64,000 nucleotides of DNA from Hygrocybe punicea (GCA_963556145.1 OY744472.1:5394001-5458000), one strand, 5' to 3'. Positions 11,022 through 22,981 are shown, counted from the first letter of the stretch. Program-made: numbers and translations. The notes: generated from the letters alone by a model not told the origin.

Positions 11022-12359
11022 ATGTTGTTACCACTCTTCGTTCTCGCAGGTCTCTTGTTTTTATTCCATGCTGTTCGCGGCGCCCACAACGTCACCGTCG
11101 ACGACACGGACCCCTCAATCCAATACAATGGGGAGTGGGCAACCTATCCTTTCTCTGACGACTACGGTGGTTCGCATCACTTCGCAGACTCTCAGGTCAA
11201 CGCATCCGACGTAGACTCGACTGCACGTTTCACGTTTACAGGTCTCCTTTTGCCAGCCCGTTTACCTCTTTTGACTTATCAAGTTCTCCGCATCTCCCCT
11301 CATTCCCAGGTACCGCTATCTATATCGTAGGGCCGCTCTGGCCGTACACAGTGAACACTGTCGTCACCGTCGACTCACAGCCGCCCCACTTGGTTGACAT
11401 GACGGACCCGTTGAATGCTTCCCCTGTTGGCGGTCCCCCAAGTGCCAGTTACTCGGTATTGTGGGGTACCCCATTGGAGAATGGTGATCACACTGTCGTG
11501 TTTTCTATGGCGAGCAGCGGCATCTACGTTGTCGTGGATGCACTCATGTATGTGTTCCCTTTCTTGCTCATCGCATTCACCCAATTCTTTGCACAGTTAT
11601 ACCGTTCTCGATCCTTCCGATACGGCTTTGCCATCGATGACATCGACGACATCGACGACATCGACGACATCGACGACACCAGTGTCATCAGCATCATCAG
11701 CTTCTGCATCATCAGCTTCTGCAACATCAGCCGGGTCTGCATCCACCATAATCCACAAGACACTCAATGCTCATGCTAAAACCGCCATTGGCGTCGTTTG
11801 TGGCCTCATCGCCCTGGCGATTCTCCTGTTGCTATTATTTTTCATCTATCGCCGCCGCCGCTCAGCCCGTGGGTCCGCCGACGAAGATTACAAGACTTCA
11901 TCCGACGCGGCATCTCACTTCCTCACCACATCGTCTGCAGGGCATGTAGCTCACCAGAGCTCCCACTCCGCATCATCCGACGCGGCATCCGCTAGCCTCG
12001 CAACTCAAATGCCCATGGCGCCAGCAGACTACAACAACTACAGCGGCCAACCAGTGTCACAGCCTGGTTACACATATTCGCCCGCCAACTTTGCAACTCG
12101 AATGCCCATGGCGCCAGCAGACTACGGTTACAGCAGCCAACCAGTGTCACAACCTGGTCATACATACTCGCCCGCCAACCTCGCAACTCAAATGCCCATG
12201 GCGCCAGCCGAGTATCACTACGGCGGTCAACAAGTGTCACAGGCTGCATCCGGTCACACATACTCGCCCGCCGCCAACTTCGCAGCCCAAGGGCCGGCGC
12301 CGGCAGGGTACCACGGTTATGGCGGCCAGCCGGTGTCACAAAGTGACTACAAGTATTGA
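11022..12359 (+). CDS. Single-pass membrane protein with secreted domain and repeat tail
   Basis: Exons 11022-11241, 11310-11547 and 11597-12359 join in phase and give 406 residues. The N-terminus is a signal peptide (LPLFVLAGLLFLFHAVRG). The extracellular part (about residues 21-155) has N-glycosylation sites and a beta-rich domain with TAIYIVGPLWPYTV and VVVDALIYTV, a pattern common in agaricomycete surface proteins. A Ser/Thr-rich stalk follows, partly made by a (GACATCGAC) repeat. Then come one membrane helix (IGVVCGLIALAILLLLLFFI), a basic stop-transfer RRRR, and a cytoplasmic tail of 3-4 repeats of about 39 residues containing MPMAPADY and QPVSQPG. Function is unknown; a wall sensor or adhesin-like role is a guess. 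Confidence 0.85.
11632..11680 (+). repeat. 9-bp tandem repeat in the stalk-coding exon
   Basis: GACATCGAC is repeated about five times and codes for a Thr/Ser tract in the stalk of the membrane protein. Each repeat adds three codons, so length changes would keep the frame. Confidence 0.8.
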
Positions 12360-12666
12360 GCTGTGAGAGGGGTTACGGTAAAATTTGATGATGGGGTAAT
12401 ACATGCAATCCTTGGGGCTTCTTCAGCTTTGTGCCAACCTACTAACAACGCCATAATTCTCACTGTACTTGTAAACACCGCTAGCATTGACTGTGTACTA
12501 CTAGGATCGAAGTGAACCGCGTGTAAACTACTCACAGTTATCACAATGGCTTAGAGATATGTTATAGACTCATGCAAGAAATTCGGCCAAGCCATTCCCC
12601 AGATATTGGTTCACCCGTACGACCGTAAGCATCAGAATACAGATCTAGTCCAAGGTAAGCGCTGTG

Positions 12667-14556
12667 TTATTTCCCTTCAAGCTGTAACCACATGCTCCAA
12701 TGTCTCCGTTCTTCATCGTTACCCTCAAACACCCAGTTTATCTTCTTGATCTCCGAGAAGCCCTCACTGATCTGGGGTTCCTCGTAATGGTTGCTGAACG
12801 ATCCAAAGGCCAAGAACGGCAGAACCTTGCGTTTTGGCTGGGGGATCGTCAAGACAAAATTTATCAGCAAAAGCAGAAAGCGAGGGGGACGTTGCCACAA
12901 CTTGCCTGCAGGGCAGCAGTCGACGGAGGCATGTTATATGCACGATAGAGGTTGTTATGCCAGGCGAGTTCAAGGGATCCGGTGAAGTGGAAGCATCTTT
13001 GACGAGTTGAATGATGGGGCCAAACGTTAAAACATTTCCAGACCGACTCACCTGACGTTGACACCGTGCTTCTTGGCGAGATCAATGTAGTACTTCCTTG
13101 TGGACTCATCTCTGTTGGTGTTGTCTGCACTCGTATTTTGTTTGATGCACTGATAACCGAAAATGGGAAGACAAAACTTGCCTATGACGCAAGACTTGCC
13201 CTCCTCCAGGTTCTGCTGCATGGCTTTGAGACATTTACCACGGCTTCCGAGGGTATCCTGGTTGATATGCACGTGGGTGCCCTCGAAGTGATGCTTATAG
13301 AATGTTGTTTTGCCAAGGCAAGGGTATCCGACGAAGAGGACAACTTCAGGTTTTGTGTCGTCGTCGTCGGGCGAGCGTATGAGTGGAGTAGACGTAGTAG
13401 TAAAGAGTGGTCCTGAAATGGTGAAAGTCGTCACAAGATCAAAATGTCGGGCGATAGACAGATAGAATAATGATGTACCATTGGGCAGAGAGGAGATGTG
13501 GAAACCCGTGAGTTTAAAAGATGACGGTGCCACATTGAAGTAGTATTCCTGAGAGTAGGTTAACAGATGTCTCGGAGTGTACTGAGGGGGGACTCTCACT
13601 CACTTCGGGTGTAAAGAATGGAATTCCGACGTTGAGAGCCCATTTGCGGTCTGTCCCAGCATGGTCAGCCGGCCTACCGGCGGCATCGCCTACGAAAAAT
13701 GAGGCAGATTTATCTGGATCGTCAGTCGTTAGTAAGAGATAAGGTTGGGACATATGACCACGACCACCTATGATGACGTTCTCCTCTCGGTATAAGGCTT
13801 CAAGCTTGGTCCACATGCCAATGAGAGGCTTGCGGAATCCATCCTTAGCCGTGGCTGCGAATAAGCGGAAAGGAACTTCTGGCAACTAGTTGAGCGCAAC
13901 CTCGATGATCAATCAATGGAATAATTGCCATCACGAAATGCAAGAACGCACGGCTGCCGCTATTAGGGGTATTTTCTTCTTCCAGACCGCTAGATGGCCT
14001 GGTTTAAGAGCCTGGTTCGAGGCTATCACAATCGAGTATCTACAAACACCCAAGAGTGAGCATGATTTTCTCAAGTTCAAAGGAAGAAGGCATGGATGAA
14101 CCCAGATTGATGCACCTCCTTCAACTTTATCGGCACGATGCCCTTCCACCACTCCCAGACAGGAACGACTGTGTCTCTGGCCTTTCCGAATGATGACTTG
14201 ATAAGTGTATCATCCAAATCGAAAACGGCGACTTTGCTTATACTCTTGGGGCTCAGATTGATTGCATGGAGACAGGTGCTCTTGGGCGTGTTGATCCATT
14301 GGAAGGCTGAGTAGTTGGACGGTTCGTCGGTGTTCGGTTTGGTGAAGAATGGGTGGTCTGCCACGTCTCTCGTTAGCCTCGGAATCGAGAAAAGAATCAA
14401 CTTGAAACGACATTTTGTGATCTTTTGTGGTGGGCTCGTTGGTGGTGGATTGTCATCGACTGCGATGCGTTTCTTGGACGAAGAAGCAACCTTGCAAAGC
14501 AATAATAGTTTAGTCGGTCGGATTAGATTTGAGCGAAGTGTGCATACTGGAGTCAT
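12667..14556 (-). CDS. pnk1: Polynucleotide kinase 3'-phosphatase (PNKP)
   Basis: Ten exons in phase give 449 residues: 14548-14556, 14102-14490, 13952-14039, 13768-13885, 13604-13713, 13479-13548, 13182-13412, 13052-13124, 12906-12996 and 12667-12837. The N-terminal half is the HAD-type DNA 3'-phosphatase, with the nucleophile motif DLDDTLIKS at about residue 94 and FFVGDAAGRPADH further on. The C-terminal half is the 5'-kinase with P-loop GYPCLGKTT at about residue 290, then SCVIDNTNRD across a splice and CFHFTGSLELAWHNN. Such enzymes repair damaged DNA ends in the nucleus. As in other fungi there is no N-terminal FHA domain. Two introns (13125-13181 and 12838-12905) appear to use GC donors (GCAAGT). 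The second exon may hide one more very short intron near 14380-14415. Confidence 0.93.
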
Positions 14557-14602
14557 CGTATGGTAGGAACGTGGATATGGAATTATTGTATTTGGCCCCT
14601 TT

Positions 14603-14791
14603 TTACGCTGCGTTGGACTTCAGATATGGGCGACAACTCTTTACAATGCCCTCGACTGTATTACTATCAGTATGCTGTGTGTACCCAGCGACGTTCGCTG
14701 ATGTTCCCGGATCGCTGCCTTTCTTACCGGTTTTGGCGCTCACTGTAATCACAATAAGTAGAACCAAGGGAGAATCCGAGAGATTTCGCAT
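14603..14791 (-). CDS. Possible 62-residue secreted peptide
   Basis: From the ATG at 14789-14791 the minus strand codes 62 residues starting with a plausible signal sequence (SPLVLLIVITVSA). It stops only 46 bp before the PNKP start, in the same orientation. There is one cysteine, no domain and no intron. It may be part of the PNKP promoter region that happens to be open. Weak call. Confidence 0.2.
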   Translation of the reverse strand: MRNLSDSPLVLLIVITVSAKTGKKGSDPGTSANVAGYTQHTDSNTVEGIVKSCRPYLKSNAA

Positions 14792-15368
14792 TTTGAAATC
14801 GGAGTCCCCGACACTGTTTTGATTCCGAGTCAGAACCCGCGCATTGTACCCTCTGAGTCTCCAAAACCCGCGAAACTGACATTCCGTTGACCGGCTGTTG
14901 ATTATCGGTGAGCCGTGGTGGGTATGACAGTGTTCCGAACGACTAACTGGGCAGTTTGTTATGAAACAGAAGCCATCACATTTCAGTGATCGAATTCTGC
15001 CTTGAAACCGATTCTGGTGGTGATGACCTACGGTTATACGGTAGTAGTACCGTATGACCTTGAACACTGATTTGCAGTCCTTGTCACCTGTACTCTCTCC
15101 AGCAACCATTGTGTCCCCTGACCGTAACATTCAAGTTGAGATTGTATATTTTCCACTGATTTTCCCTTGCTATATTACACAACGGTATGCTGGGGAGCCG
15201 GACATCCCGGTGACCATTGGGGCTGATTCGAAGCTTTGGATGGCTTTCCGAGCGGGGGTCCGCACGGGAATCTTCAAAATGCTTTTGGCCCAGAAAGAAC
15301 TCGAATAATTTGGCTCTTCTGGCTCCCCCCAGCACCAGCACCATCATCGCTATCCACCGACAGCTGTA

Positions 15369-18300
15369 ATGCCAAGACGTCCAAGGGATCCCACTCGCGT
15401 CGCGCCCCCCGTCATCGATTTGAAGACGCAGGAAGACCTGGAAGGCGGTTATGAGTTTCACGATTTGTCAACCGTGACGCATACAAGTCCGAAGCAGCCA
15501 GAAAAAAACTCCCCAATCATCGTGGAGACGGCGCTACCGACCCCTCGTGCGTTTGAAAGACCCACTCGAGCCCGTAGAGTCCCAAGGGAGCGCGCCGAGT
15601 CGTCCTCAAAGGAGCCATCACCTCATAGCTCTCCCATCGTCATCGAGATGAAACCCAAGGACAGTAATGGCGGCTTTGAGTTTTATGATATCTCCTACAC
15701 AACTCCCGAAGGCAAGGTCCTCATTCAGGGTATATCTGCAAGTGTTGGAAAAGGCGAGATGTTGGCCATCATGGTTTGTCCGTCTGCCTCCATTCTAGAG
15801 TCCTCAATTAAACGGTTCGTCCAGGGTCCCTCTGGATCAGGAAAGACTTCCCTCCTATCGAGTCTTACTCCTGGAACCGGGAAAGGTGTTACGGGCCAGA
15901 TCATGTTCGAGGGCGAACCAAATTTCGACCTGCGAGCAATGTCGTCCTATGTCCCACAGGTGAGCAATCGTAGTTTGGTGGGTTCTCAGGCGTCTTTACA
16001 TGTCGTCCTAATCTCAAGGATGACGCCCTTCTGGGTGTGCTTACTGTCCGCGAAACCATTGCCTATGCCCTCCGTCTGTCCTCAACCGCATCGCCGATGA
16101 ACACCCGCGACATGAACGAACTTGTGGAGGCCACCATCACATCTCTTGGACTTGCAAGCGTCCAGAACAACAGGATCGGCAATGCAATCCAGCGTGGTGT
16201 ATCTGACGGTCAAAAAAGGAGGGTCACTCTCGGTACGAGTTTGGTAACATGCCCGAAAGTGAGTCTATGCGACACGTCCAGCTCGCTTTATTGCAGACCT
16301 TCGTACCCCTGAAATTAGATCCTGTTTCTTGACGAACCGACATCCGGATTGGATAGTACATCCTCCCGCCTGGTAATGTTGGCGGTCAAGAAAATGTGAG
16401 CCTCCCTATAAAACGTGTAGTCGTGGTCACTCATTCGATTATTTTAGCGCACGCGAGACGGGCATGGCCGTGATTGCATCCATCCACCAACCGAATTACG
16501 AACTTCTCCAGACATTTGACAATCTTTTGTTGTTGGCGAAAGGTCGCATGGTGTACTCTGACAAGACCGGTCCGTCTGCTTTTCCTCTGACGTCCAACTT
16601 TTGTCATCATAAAAGGTTACAGAGAGACTGCCCGACTATCTCTCGTCATTGGGTTATCCTGTTCCTGGTACGTGTTTTTTTTTTTTTGCTTTCCGTTGTC
16701 TCTTTTGAAATTGAAATATTCCATCAGAGCACGCGAATCCGTCGTTAGTAACGATCGTTTGCTGCCGTATCTGAGTCTGACAACGATATGACAAAGGGAC
16801 TTCATGATGGACTTGATGAACTCGGACTTCGCCGCAGAAGATCTTACGGATTGGCTCACTATTGCCTGGAAGTGCAGCCAGTCACCCAAAACCGCGTTAA
16901 CAAACAGCTTCTGGGCTGAGGACCCCATAGATAAGGGAAATGTTCCAGAGGTTTTCAAATCGAAAACCACTACAAAAGTTGGAAATCCGTATCAGGCATT
17001 CATCAGGACGGTTTGGATTTTGACACAAAGAAATGTGCGTATGGTTATCCACCCTCTTTGAAATACTAGATTACCCATCCCCTCCCTCTCGGCCGCACAG
17101 TTGGTAAATTATATGCGTAACTTATTAGGTCGGTTCCTATTTCTGTTCCTTTGTTTTGCCACATACTTAGGTGGTGGTGTCATTGCTAGCCTATGGCGTC
17201 CGCCTAGCCATGTACAGTAAGTCGCCATCCTCACTTGACTGCAACTTCCCGTCATTTGAAAATCTGCACGTAACAGTTGGAATGGGCGTAATGCTTGCCA
17301 CGATCTGGATACGGCTTGCGAAGGTCGACTCTCGAATCAACGATCGACTCGGAGTCCATTTTTACTCGGTCGCTTTTTTGGCGTTCATGAGCGTGGCCGG
17401 AATACCTGCCTTTGTGGGTCCATGCCGCACTTCTTTTGCCGTCCATCTCGCTGATAGCTGCTAGCTTGAGGAACGATCTGTTTTCCTTCGGGAGAGAAGC
17501 AATGGGCTGTATGGTTCCGGAGCTTTTTCGTAAGTTATTTATTCACAGATCCAGGTTCGACTCGTGATGGACATATTTCTCTCTTATAGCATTGCAAGTG
17601 CAATCACGCCTGCGCCATATCTTTTCATCTGCGCGTTGCTATTCACCCTCATCATGTGTGTATCGATGACTGGTATTCTTACACATTGCATGCTATTGAC
17701 AAGTTTTCACCACTTCTTCAATAAGATATTGGTCTATCGGGTTGAACTCAGCTACTGCCTTGCACCCATTAAAATTCGTCATGGTTTTGTTCCTGGCCAT
17801 TTACGCAGCCGAGTCGCAGGTAGTTTTGGTTTCTTGAATCTCTGTCATTTATTTGATTTTCTATTTTCAGGTCGTCCTCATTGCTGTACTCATGCCGGTC
17901 TTTGTTGCTGCCCTTGCCGTCGCTTCTGTACGTCGTCTCATGCGCGTTGTCTTTTTTGTGCACTCACGCTCATCTGACGATCCCAGTTTATGAACGGGTA
18001 CATAAAATTTTCTTGTCTAGATATGGTAGAAAGTTACTAATGTCGATTTTGAAGCTTTTGGATGAGCGTGCAAGGTTACTTTATCAGGGCGAAGAATCTG
18101 CCTATCTTTTGGTACTGCTGGGCGCACTGGATCGACTATCAAACATACGCGTTCCAGATGTTGGTCCAGAATGATTTGTCGGGGATGGTATTTCAGGTCA
18201 GTCTGATTAATCAAGCTTTGCCGTTTTTTGGCTTACGCTAATGGGTATTACTGCAGTGTACTAAAGGCACAGAGCCCGATAGCTGTTTTTGTTCAGTCCC

Positions 18301-18539
18301 CAGTTCGCTGATCGCGCAGGGTCAATGTGCCGTCTCTGGAGATGACGTGTTGAAGGTGGGTTGTTGTTTTTGATCTCATTGAGCCTCAGCTTCTTATTCG
18401 TCGTCGTCGTCGTTGTCGGTCTCTCCTTCAGGACCTCCAAATTGAGAACACCCACTTCATGATTTACATGGGAGTCATGGTGATCATTATCGTCGTTTAC
18501 CGCGTGCTGTTCTGGACGGTGTTGGTGTGGAGGAAGTAG
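15369..18539 (+). CDS. ABC half-transporter, ABCG (white) subfamily
   Basis: Nineteen exons in phase yield 703 residues: 15369-15773, 15825-15959, 16019-16258, 16319-16395, 16448-16569, 16623-16667, 16728-16743, 16797-17034, 17101-17128, 17190-17216, 17277-17413, 17465-17529, 17590-17655, 17726-17819, 17871-17927, 17987-17997, 18055-18196, 18257-18355 and 18432-18539. The N-terminal ATPase has Walker A GPSGSGKTS, Q-loop SYVPQ, a signature reading VSDGQKRR, Walker B ILFLDEPTSGLDS and the H-loop in IASIHQPN. The C-terminal half has the usual six-helix ABCG membrane domain, with NYMRNLLAYGVRLAMY at its start and a Cys-rich loop before the last helix. The order NBD then TMD is typical of ABCG. 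Substrate unknown. The signature departs from the usual SGGQ. Two exons are only 16 and 11 bp. Confidence 0.92.
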
Positions 18540-19464
18540 TATATTTTTTTTTTACCTGCCTTTCCGCCTGCCGTTACCCCCCTTCTCTTCTTTCTCCACA
18601 GTAGGCTACGTTCCGAGTCCGAAGTATTGAGGAGTCGGTCTTATAATCTGAGCACACCTAAATTTTTTGGGCTTTCGCTCTATCATTGCGGCAACTGCCG
18701 TCAGAAGTTCGGGCTCAGCCAAACCTTCTGCAAAACTTACCCTCGGCCAGCTCCCAGGCTGCTCGCACCACTCACCACTCGACCCAACTACGGTGGGTGG
18801 CATTTGCGTTGTGGCGGCACCGGAGACAAGTCTTGATGAGATTTTCTGCCGCAAAATAATACTTACCTCAAGAACCACTGCAGGCTTTAACGTGTCAGCG
18901 ACTTGGGAGGGACCGATCGATCGTCTAGCATGAAAGAAAGATGAAACATACCCGCTGAATGTTTAAAATCTCGTCAAGCGACTCTTGATGAGCAGGTAGC
19001 TGCTCCCGCAACTTGGGCCAGTTCGTCTCTGCCCCACCCAGTCCAAAAAACTTGGGCCACAACTTGATACGTGTTGTATGGAGACAAGTCCCGTAGTATC
19101 CGGAAACACTAGTACTGCTCCGAGTCGCAAGCGGATGTTGTGGGCCGGTGAAGCCCACCAACGGATGCGCGGGCGGCGGCTTAGGAGATGGATAGTCTGA
19201 GACTTTTGCACTATAATATGCCAAGCCCTCGTCGTACTAGTATTTCAAGATTGGAATCATGTAGTAGTTGTTCTTGTGCAATTCCCGAACCCACGCACCC
19301 CGCATTTGGGCTAGAGAAGCGTCAAACTTGAACGTCATGGAATGTCGGATTGCACCAGGCTGCAGGTTTCATTGACACGTACTACTGAACAAAAAATTTA
19401 CAAAAGAAGTGCCTGTAATTCACAAGTAAATCGTCCAAGATTCGACTTCGAACACTTGAAAACA
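18540..19464. other. Intergenic, convergent 3' ends
   Basis: Lies between the end of the ABC transporter and the end of the minus-strand acidic-tail gene. Open frames here (for example 18878-18606 and 19224-18925, minus) have no support. TTTTTTGGGC-like phrases occur in both orientations near 18665 and 19045, hinting at a small inverted repeat, but I could not define an element. Confidence 0.4.
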
Positions 19465-20505
19465 TCACATCTCCTCTTCGGAATCTGTGTCGATCTCTTC
19501 GGAATCCGACCGTTCGGAATCCATCTCTTCGGAATCCATCGCTTTGGGACCCTTCCCTTTGACCGACTTTATAGTTTCAATTCCATTGTATGATATCTTT
19601 GTTTGCTGATATATGCCGCTTCTATAACGAAAAAAAGGTCAGTGCAGCGGTGAATGAGGGATCAGACTTACAATGAGAATTTAGCCCTCAACTGACTATT
19701 ACCTCGGACAAGGAAATAAGTGTAATCATCTGCGGCTGAATATACCATCAGCCATAAATGTGCAGTTCTCATGGTCTTCGTGATACGCACCAGCAGCTCC
19801 ACAGACGAAACCAGTGAACCGGACCTGGGTAGAAGCAACGCAAGCGTGAAATATGTGATGTAAGAAAAATCAGAGGTGAAATAACAAACTGTGGAACCCT
19901 CTGGAATTTTGGTAGTTAACACATAATCGGCCGAACCACCTACTCCCATACATTCTCCCATTGGACCACTTATAGAACCGCCAGATGGGAGCTGGGCATG
20001 AAATCCCAAAGTAGCCATTACTATAGAACCTTGATAAACATAACCCCTGGAAATTTCCTAGGGAGGGTGAAGGTGAGATACGTCCGGGTTAGAGCAGGCA
20101 AATGTCACATACAGCGGCAATAACCGGAGGGGCCTGCAGAGGTTTGGGGATGCGATTCTCAATGACACGCTTCTGGAAAATATAATCAATTAGACCAATG
20201 ATGACTTGAACACGATCACATAGAATCACACCGACAGCAGTTTCATCCTGAGCACGGGTTGCAACTCGACGGGAATCAGACTAAAGCTAATCAGGTTCTA
20301 CTGACGAACAACTAAGCCGGTACGCTCTACTTACCATTGGTGATGACAGGTAGAGGAAGTCCAAGATACAAGTGAAAGGGAACTTGCGGCAACAACTAGC
20401 GAGTCCTTGAGATCTTATATACCTCAGAGAAGCCAAACATCCTGGATCGTCCCTATGTTGTGACAGGATGAATGGAAGGTCCAATCCATCCAAACGATTG
20501 CGCAT
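19465..20505 (-). CDS. Unidentified spliced gene with acidic Ser/Glu tail, 5' end unresolved
   Basis: Exons that join in phase on the minus strand are 20113-20280, 19890-20057, 19791-19824, 19672-19735 and 19465-19621, with introns of 50-65 bp. A further upstream exon ends at 20335 and probably reads FTCILDFLYLSSPM. The resolved part includes TAVGVILCDRVQVIIGLID, VMATLGFHAQLPSGG, TTKIPEGSTVRFTGFVCG and YFLVRGNSQLRAKFSLS, and ends in repeated MDSEE/DSERSDSEE acidic residues and a TGA at 19465. The beta-rich core plus acidic tail resembles nucleoplasmin-like folds in outline only. I cannot name the family. The start codon probably lies between 20335 and 20900, with at least one more intron (GTAAGT near 20830). 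Confidence 0.6.
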
Positions 20506-20976
20506 GAGACCGGAGAACGGTACTGTGACAGGATGAATGGAGGGTCCAGCAGTCCAGACGATTGCCCGCGTGTTATCGAACTGACAGCATCAATGTTGAT
20601 TTCTAGGGTATGGACAGATTTCAATAATGTGGGAAAAGGCAGGGATATATGATAGAAATCCCTTACGTATCGAAGGATTTCGCCAGCAACTGCTAAAGTC
20701 CTGGCGGTCAGGGCGGTACCAAATTTAAAAGGTGTCTGTCACAACGCATTGAACTCGAGTCTGCCGCACTACCGGACCACCGTACAAGTCTAAAAAAGAA
20801 ACGAAATATCCCCTCGAATGATGAGAACTTACTGACGGGCATTGGAAGTGTAACATCTGCAGAACTGGCTGTCGATGGGACGTGATGGGTCGTATGATCA
20901 AGGGTTTCCTTCCCTACTTTGGCTTAGTAGCGGTGAAACAAAAGAGTTCGTTCAACGTTCAACGCCGTCACGCCGT
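20506..20976. other. Probable 5' exons/promoter of the acidic-tail gene
   Basis: Contains a duplicated phrase GACAGGATGAATGGA (near 20462 and 20525) and a plausible minus-strand donor GTAAGTTC near 20832. The exon structure could not be completed. Confidence 0.35.
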
Positions 20977-21704
20977 GGCCCTGTTCGGCTGGGATTATAA
21001 TCTGAGATTATTCACGAGATTATTTACACTATCCAAACTTGTGCAAAGTCACGCTTCCTCTTTTGGATCTTGCTGATCAGCTGACTGTAAAGCTGAAATC
21101 GACATGACTATTCTGGTAGCTTAGTAATCATTCTGTCAATACTTTAAACTCCACATACCACAGGCTTTTGGATGAAAAAAAGAGTTATCCTATATTAGTT
21201 TGCACTAACCAAGGCTACACCAAGTTTTGTAAGTAGATTTGTATGGGAGATTAATAACTGCTGGATGAGCAGTCATGCTGACTAAGCTAGTACTAAGAAT
21301 AGACTGTCTCTTACCCAATTAGGCCAAATAATCCAAAAGCAGCCACAAGGAAATCAATGAAGAATTCCTCACTCAACCTCACTACTTGAACTATGCTAGA
21401 TGAGCTTCATTAGTCCTGTGATGTATGCTATTATTTTATAATGCATTTTTGTACACTGCAGCATGAGTTCCTTACTGTGAAAACAATGCCACGTCACCAG
21501 TCAGCACATGCCTTGATGACAATCAACCAACATGTGATTTGATGACTTAAGACCTTACCTTGATTTGGTTCAATGGTCACACTAGTCACACCAAATCGGC
21601 CAATTGCCACAGCAAACAATCAGCAAATAATCTGAAAGCTGGTTATTTCATTTTGGCAGTAAAATTTGAATAATCTCAGATTATAATCCCAGCCGAACAG
21701 GGCC
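20977..21704. mobile_element. 728-bp DNA element with perfect 38-bp inverted ends
   Basis: Positions 20977-21014 and 21667-21704 are perfect inverted repeats of 38 bases, starting GGCCCTGTTCGGCTGGG. The interior is AT-rich and non-coding. The GGCCCTGTTCG start resembles PIF/Harbinger-type MITEs, but no 3-bp duplication is visible, so the superfamily stays open. The element sits a short distance upstream of the acidic-tail gene. Confidence 0.8.
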
Positions 21705-22172
21705 TAATTATGAGGTGAGGCCAAAGGTTCAGGTTCCTTTGGTGCTCTACCTCAACTGATGGGTTCCTGCAAGATGATAGTAATTATAAAATTATGAGAA
21801 GGACCTGTGATTTGGAAATTCCACATCACAGTACTCACCTCACCTGTGACAGTTGGACCCTGGAGATGATTAATTTCAACTAATCACGGTGGGATTCTGA
21901 GCTCTTGGATCGAGAGCAACATTGTTATTCATCAAGAAGGAACTTCCTCAAGTTTTGACATGTTCAGCACACCCCGGCTAAAAGCCCCAGCAACAGTGAT
22001 GAAGCCAAGATTCTCTCTGAACATCTAACAGGAAAATATCATGTTGATCCACCATGCGCTCGTTGCTTCTCCGAATCTCACGTATGACACCGTGTTCGTG
22101 TGTGCAATTTGGACATTCTGATTTGTGGTCCCCAAGGCATCTATGAGGAGGCAGGAAAATTTGAATGGGCGA
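21705..22172. other. No gene recognised; left flank of the gypsy element
   Basis: Unique-looking sequence with no supported frame. It ends with the GCGA (22169-22172) that is duplicated on the other side of the retrotransposon. Confidence 0.5.
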
Positions 22173-22967
22173 TGTAATGGCGAGGTCGGGGTGGCTGCGG
22201 AATAATAATCCTAAGCCTGTGGGGTCAGCGTAGAAGTGACTAGGAATAGTCTAACAAGCTTCAGTAAGATAATAGGATATAAAAAGTATGAAGCCGCCGA
22301 GTAAACTACTGAAATCTATGGAGACCGATCGAAGCCGACGAGGCCGACGATGTCGGGTACGGCGGGTCGGGTGTCGGGTGACGAGTAACGTAGAGATAAA
22401 GGCGGTAGAGCGACGGGGAGGGCGTCGAGGAATCCGACGAGCGATGTGTGCGATGGAATTTACTGAGAGACTTAATTCTCAGAAAGAGGAAATGGGGGAA
22501 CTGGTTTCTTATTCTGAGACGGCGCTTGGGCACCGTTTTTATACTACAAATTTGTGTACCTAGATTCGGACGAGAGTCCTCGGCCGATGAGAGGAGACAA
22601 AGGAGAATAAAAATGGGGAAGTAGGAAGAGCGTTGCGAGGCGACGATGACAGGGAAAATGGGTGGAAGATATAAAAAACCGTAAAAGATGCAATATACTT
22701 TACTATATCCCCATAAGGGAGACGCTAGGCGTGAATAAGGCAAGTCCGATGTCGGGATCCCAGTCCGATGAGATCTATCTTCGATATTTGAAGTTCCGTG
22801 AGTTTAGGAGATAGACCGTCCAGGTACGTGAGCGGCCGTGCTAGTCGGTATGCATCGGGTTGCGTCGGGTTACGTCGGGTTCGAGCGTAGACTGCTAGAG
22901 ACATCGGGTTCGAGCGGATTCGCTAGATATCGATGTTACGGCCTCAGAGGGTCGAGGACCCTCTACA
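22173..22967 (-). repeat. 3' LTR of the gypsy element (left copy)
   Basis: 795 bp, ending in the plus sense with CCCTCTACA. TATA-like motifs lie on both strands: TATAAAAA on the minus strand at 22536-22543, and on the plus strand TATAAAAAG at 22278-22286 and TATAAAAAA at 22670-22678. The plus-strand motif near 22670 lies about 470 bp before the antisense gene start and could serve it. Confidence 0.95.
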
Positions 22968-22981
22968 TCTCCTTGGGTCTT
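22968..22981 (-). promoter_or_regulatory. Putative polypurine tract
   Basis: Read on the minus strand, AAGACCCAAGGAGA lies directly next to the 3' LTR start TGTAGAGG. It is only moderately purine-rich, but its position is where second-strand priming would begin. Confidence 0.45.

Noticed and set aside
13048..13599. Uninterrupted minus-strand frame of 183 codons as a separate kinase gene
   Set aside because: It is made of PNKP exons 6 and 7 and retained introns; the ten-exon model accounts for all conserved motifs.
22288..22743. Open frames of 91 and 145 codons inside the LTRs
   Set aside because: Both are duplicated in the two LTRs because the LTRs are near-identical; no domain, and they overlap each other on opposite strands.
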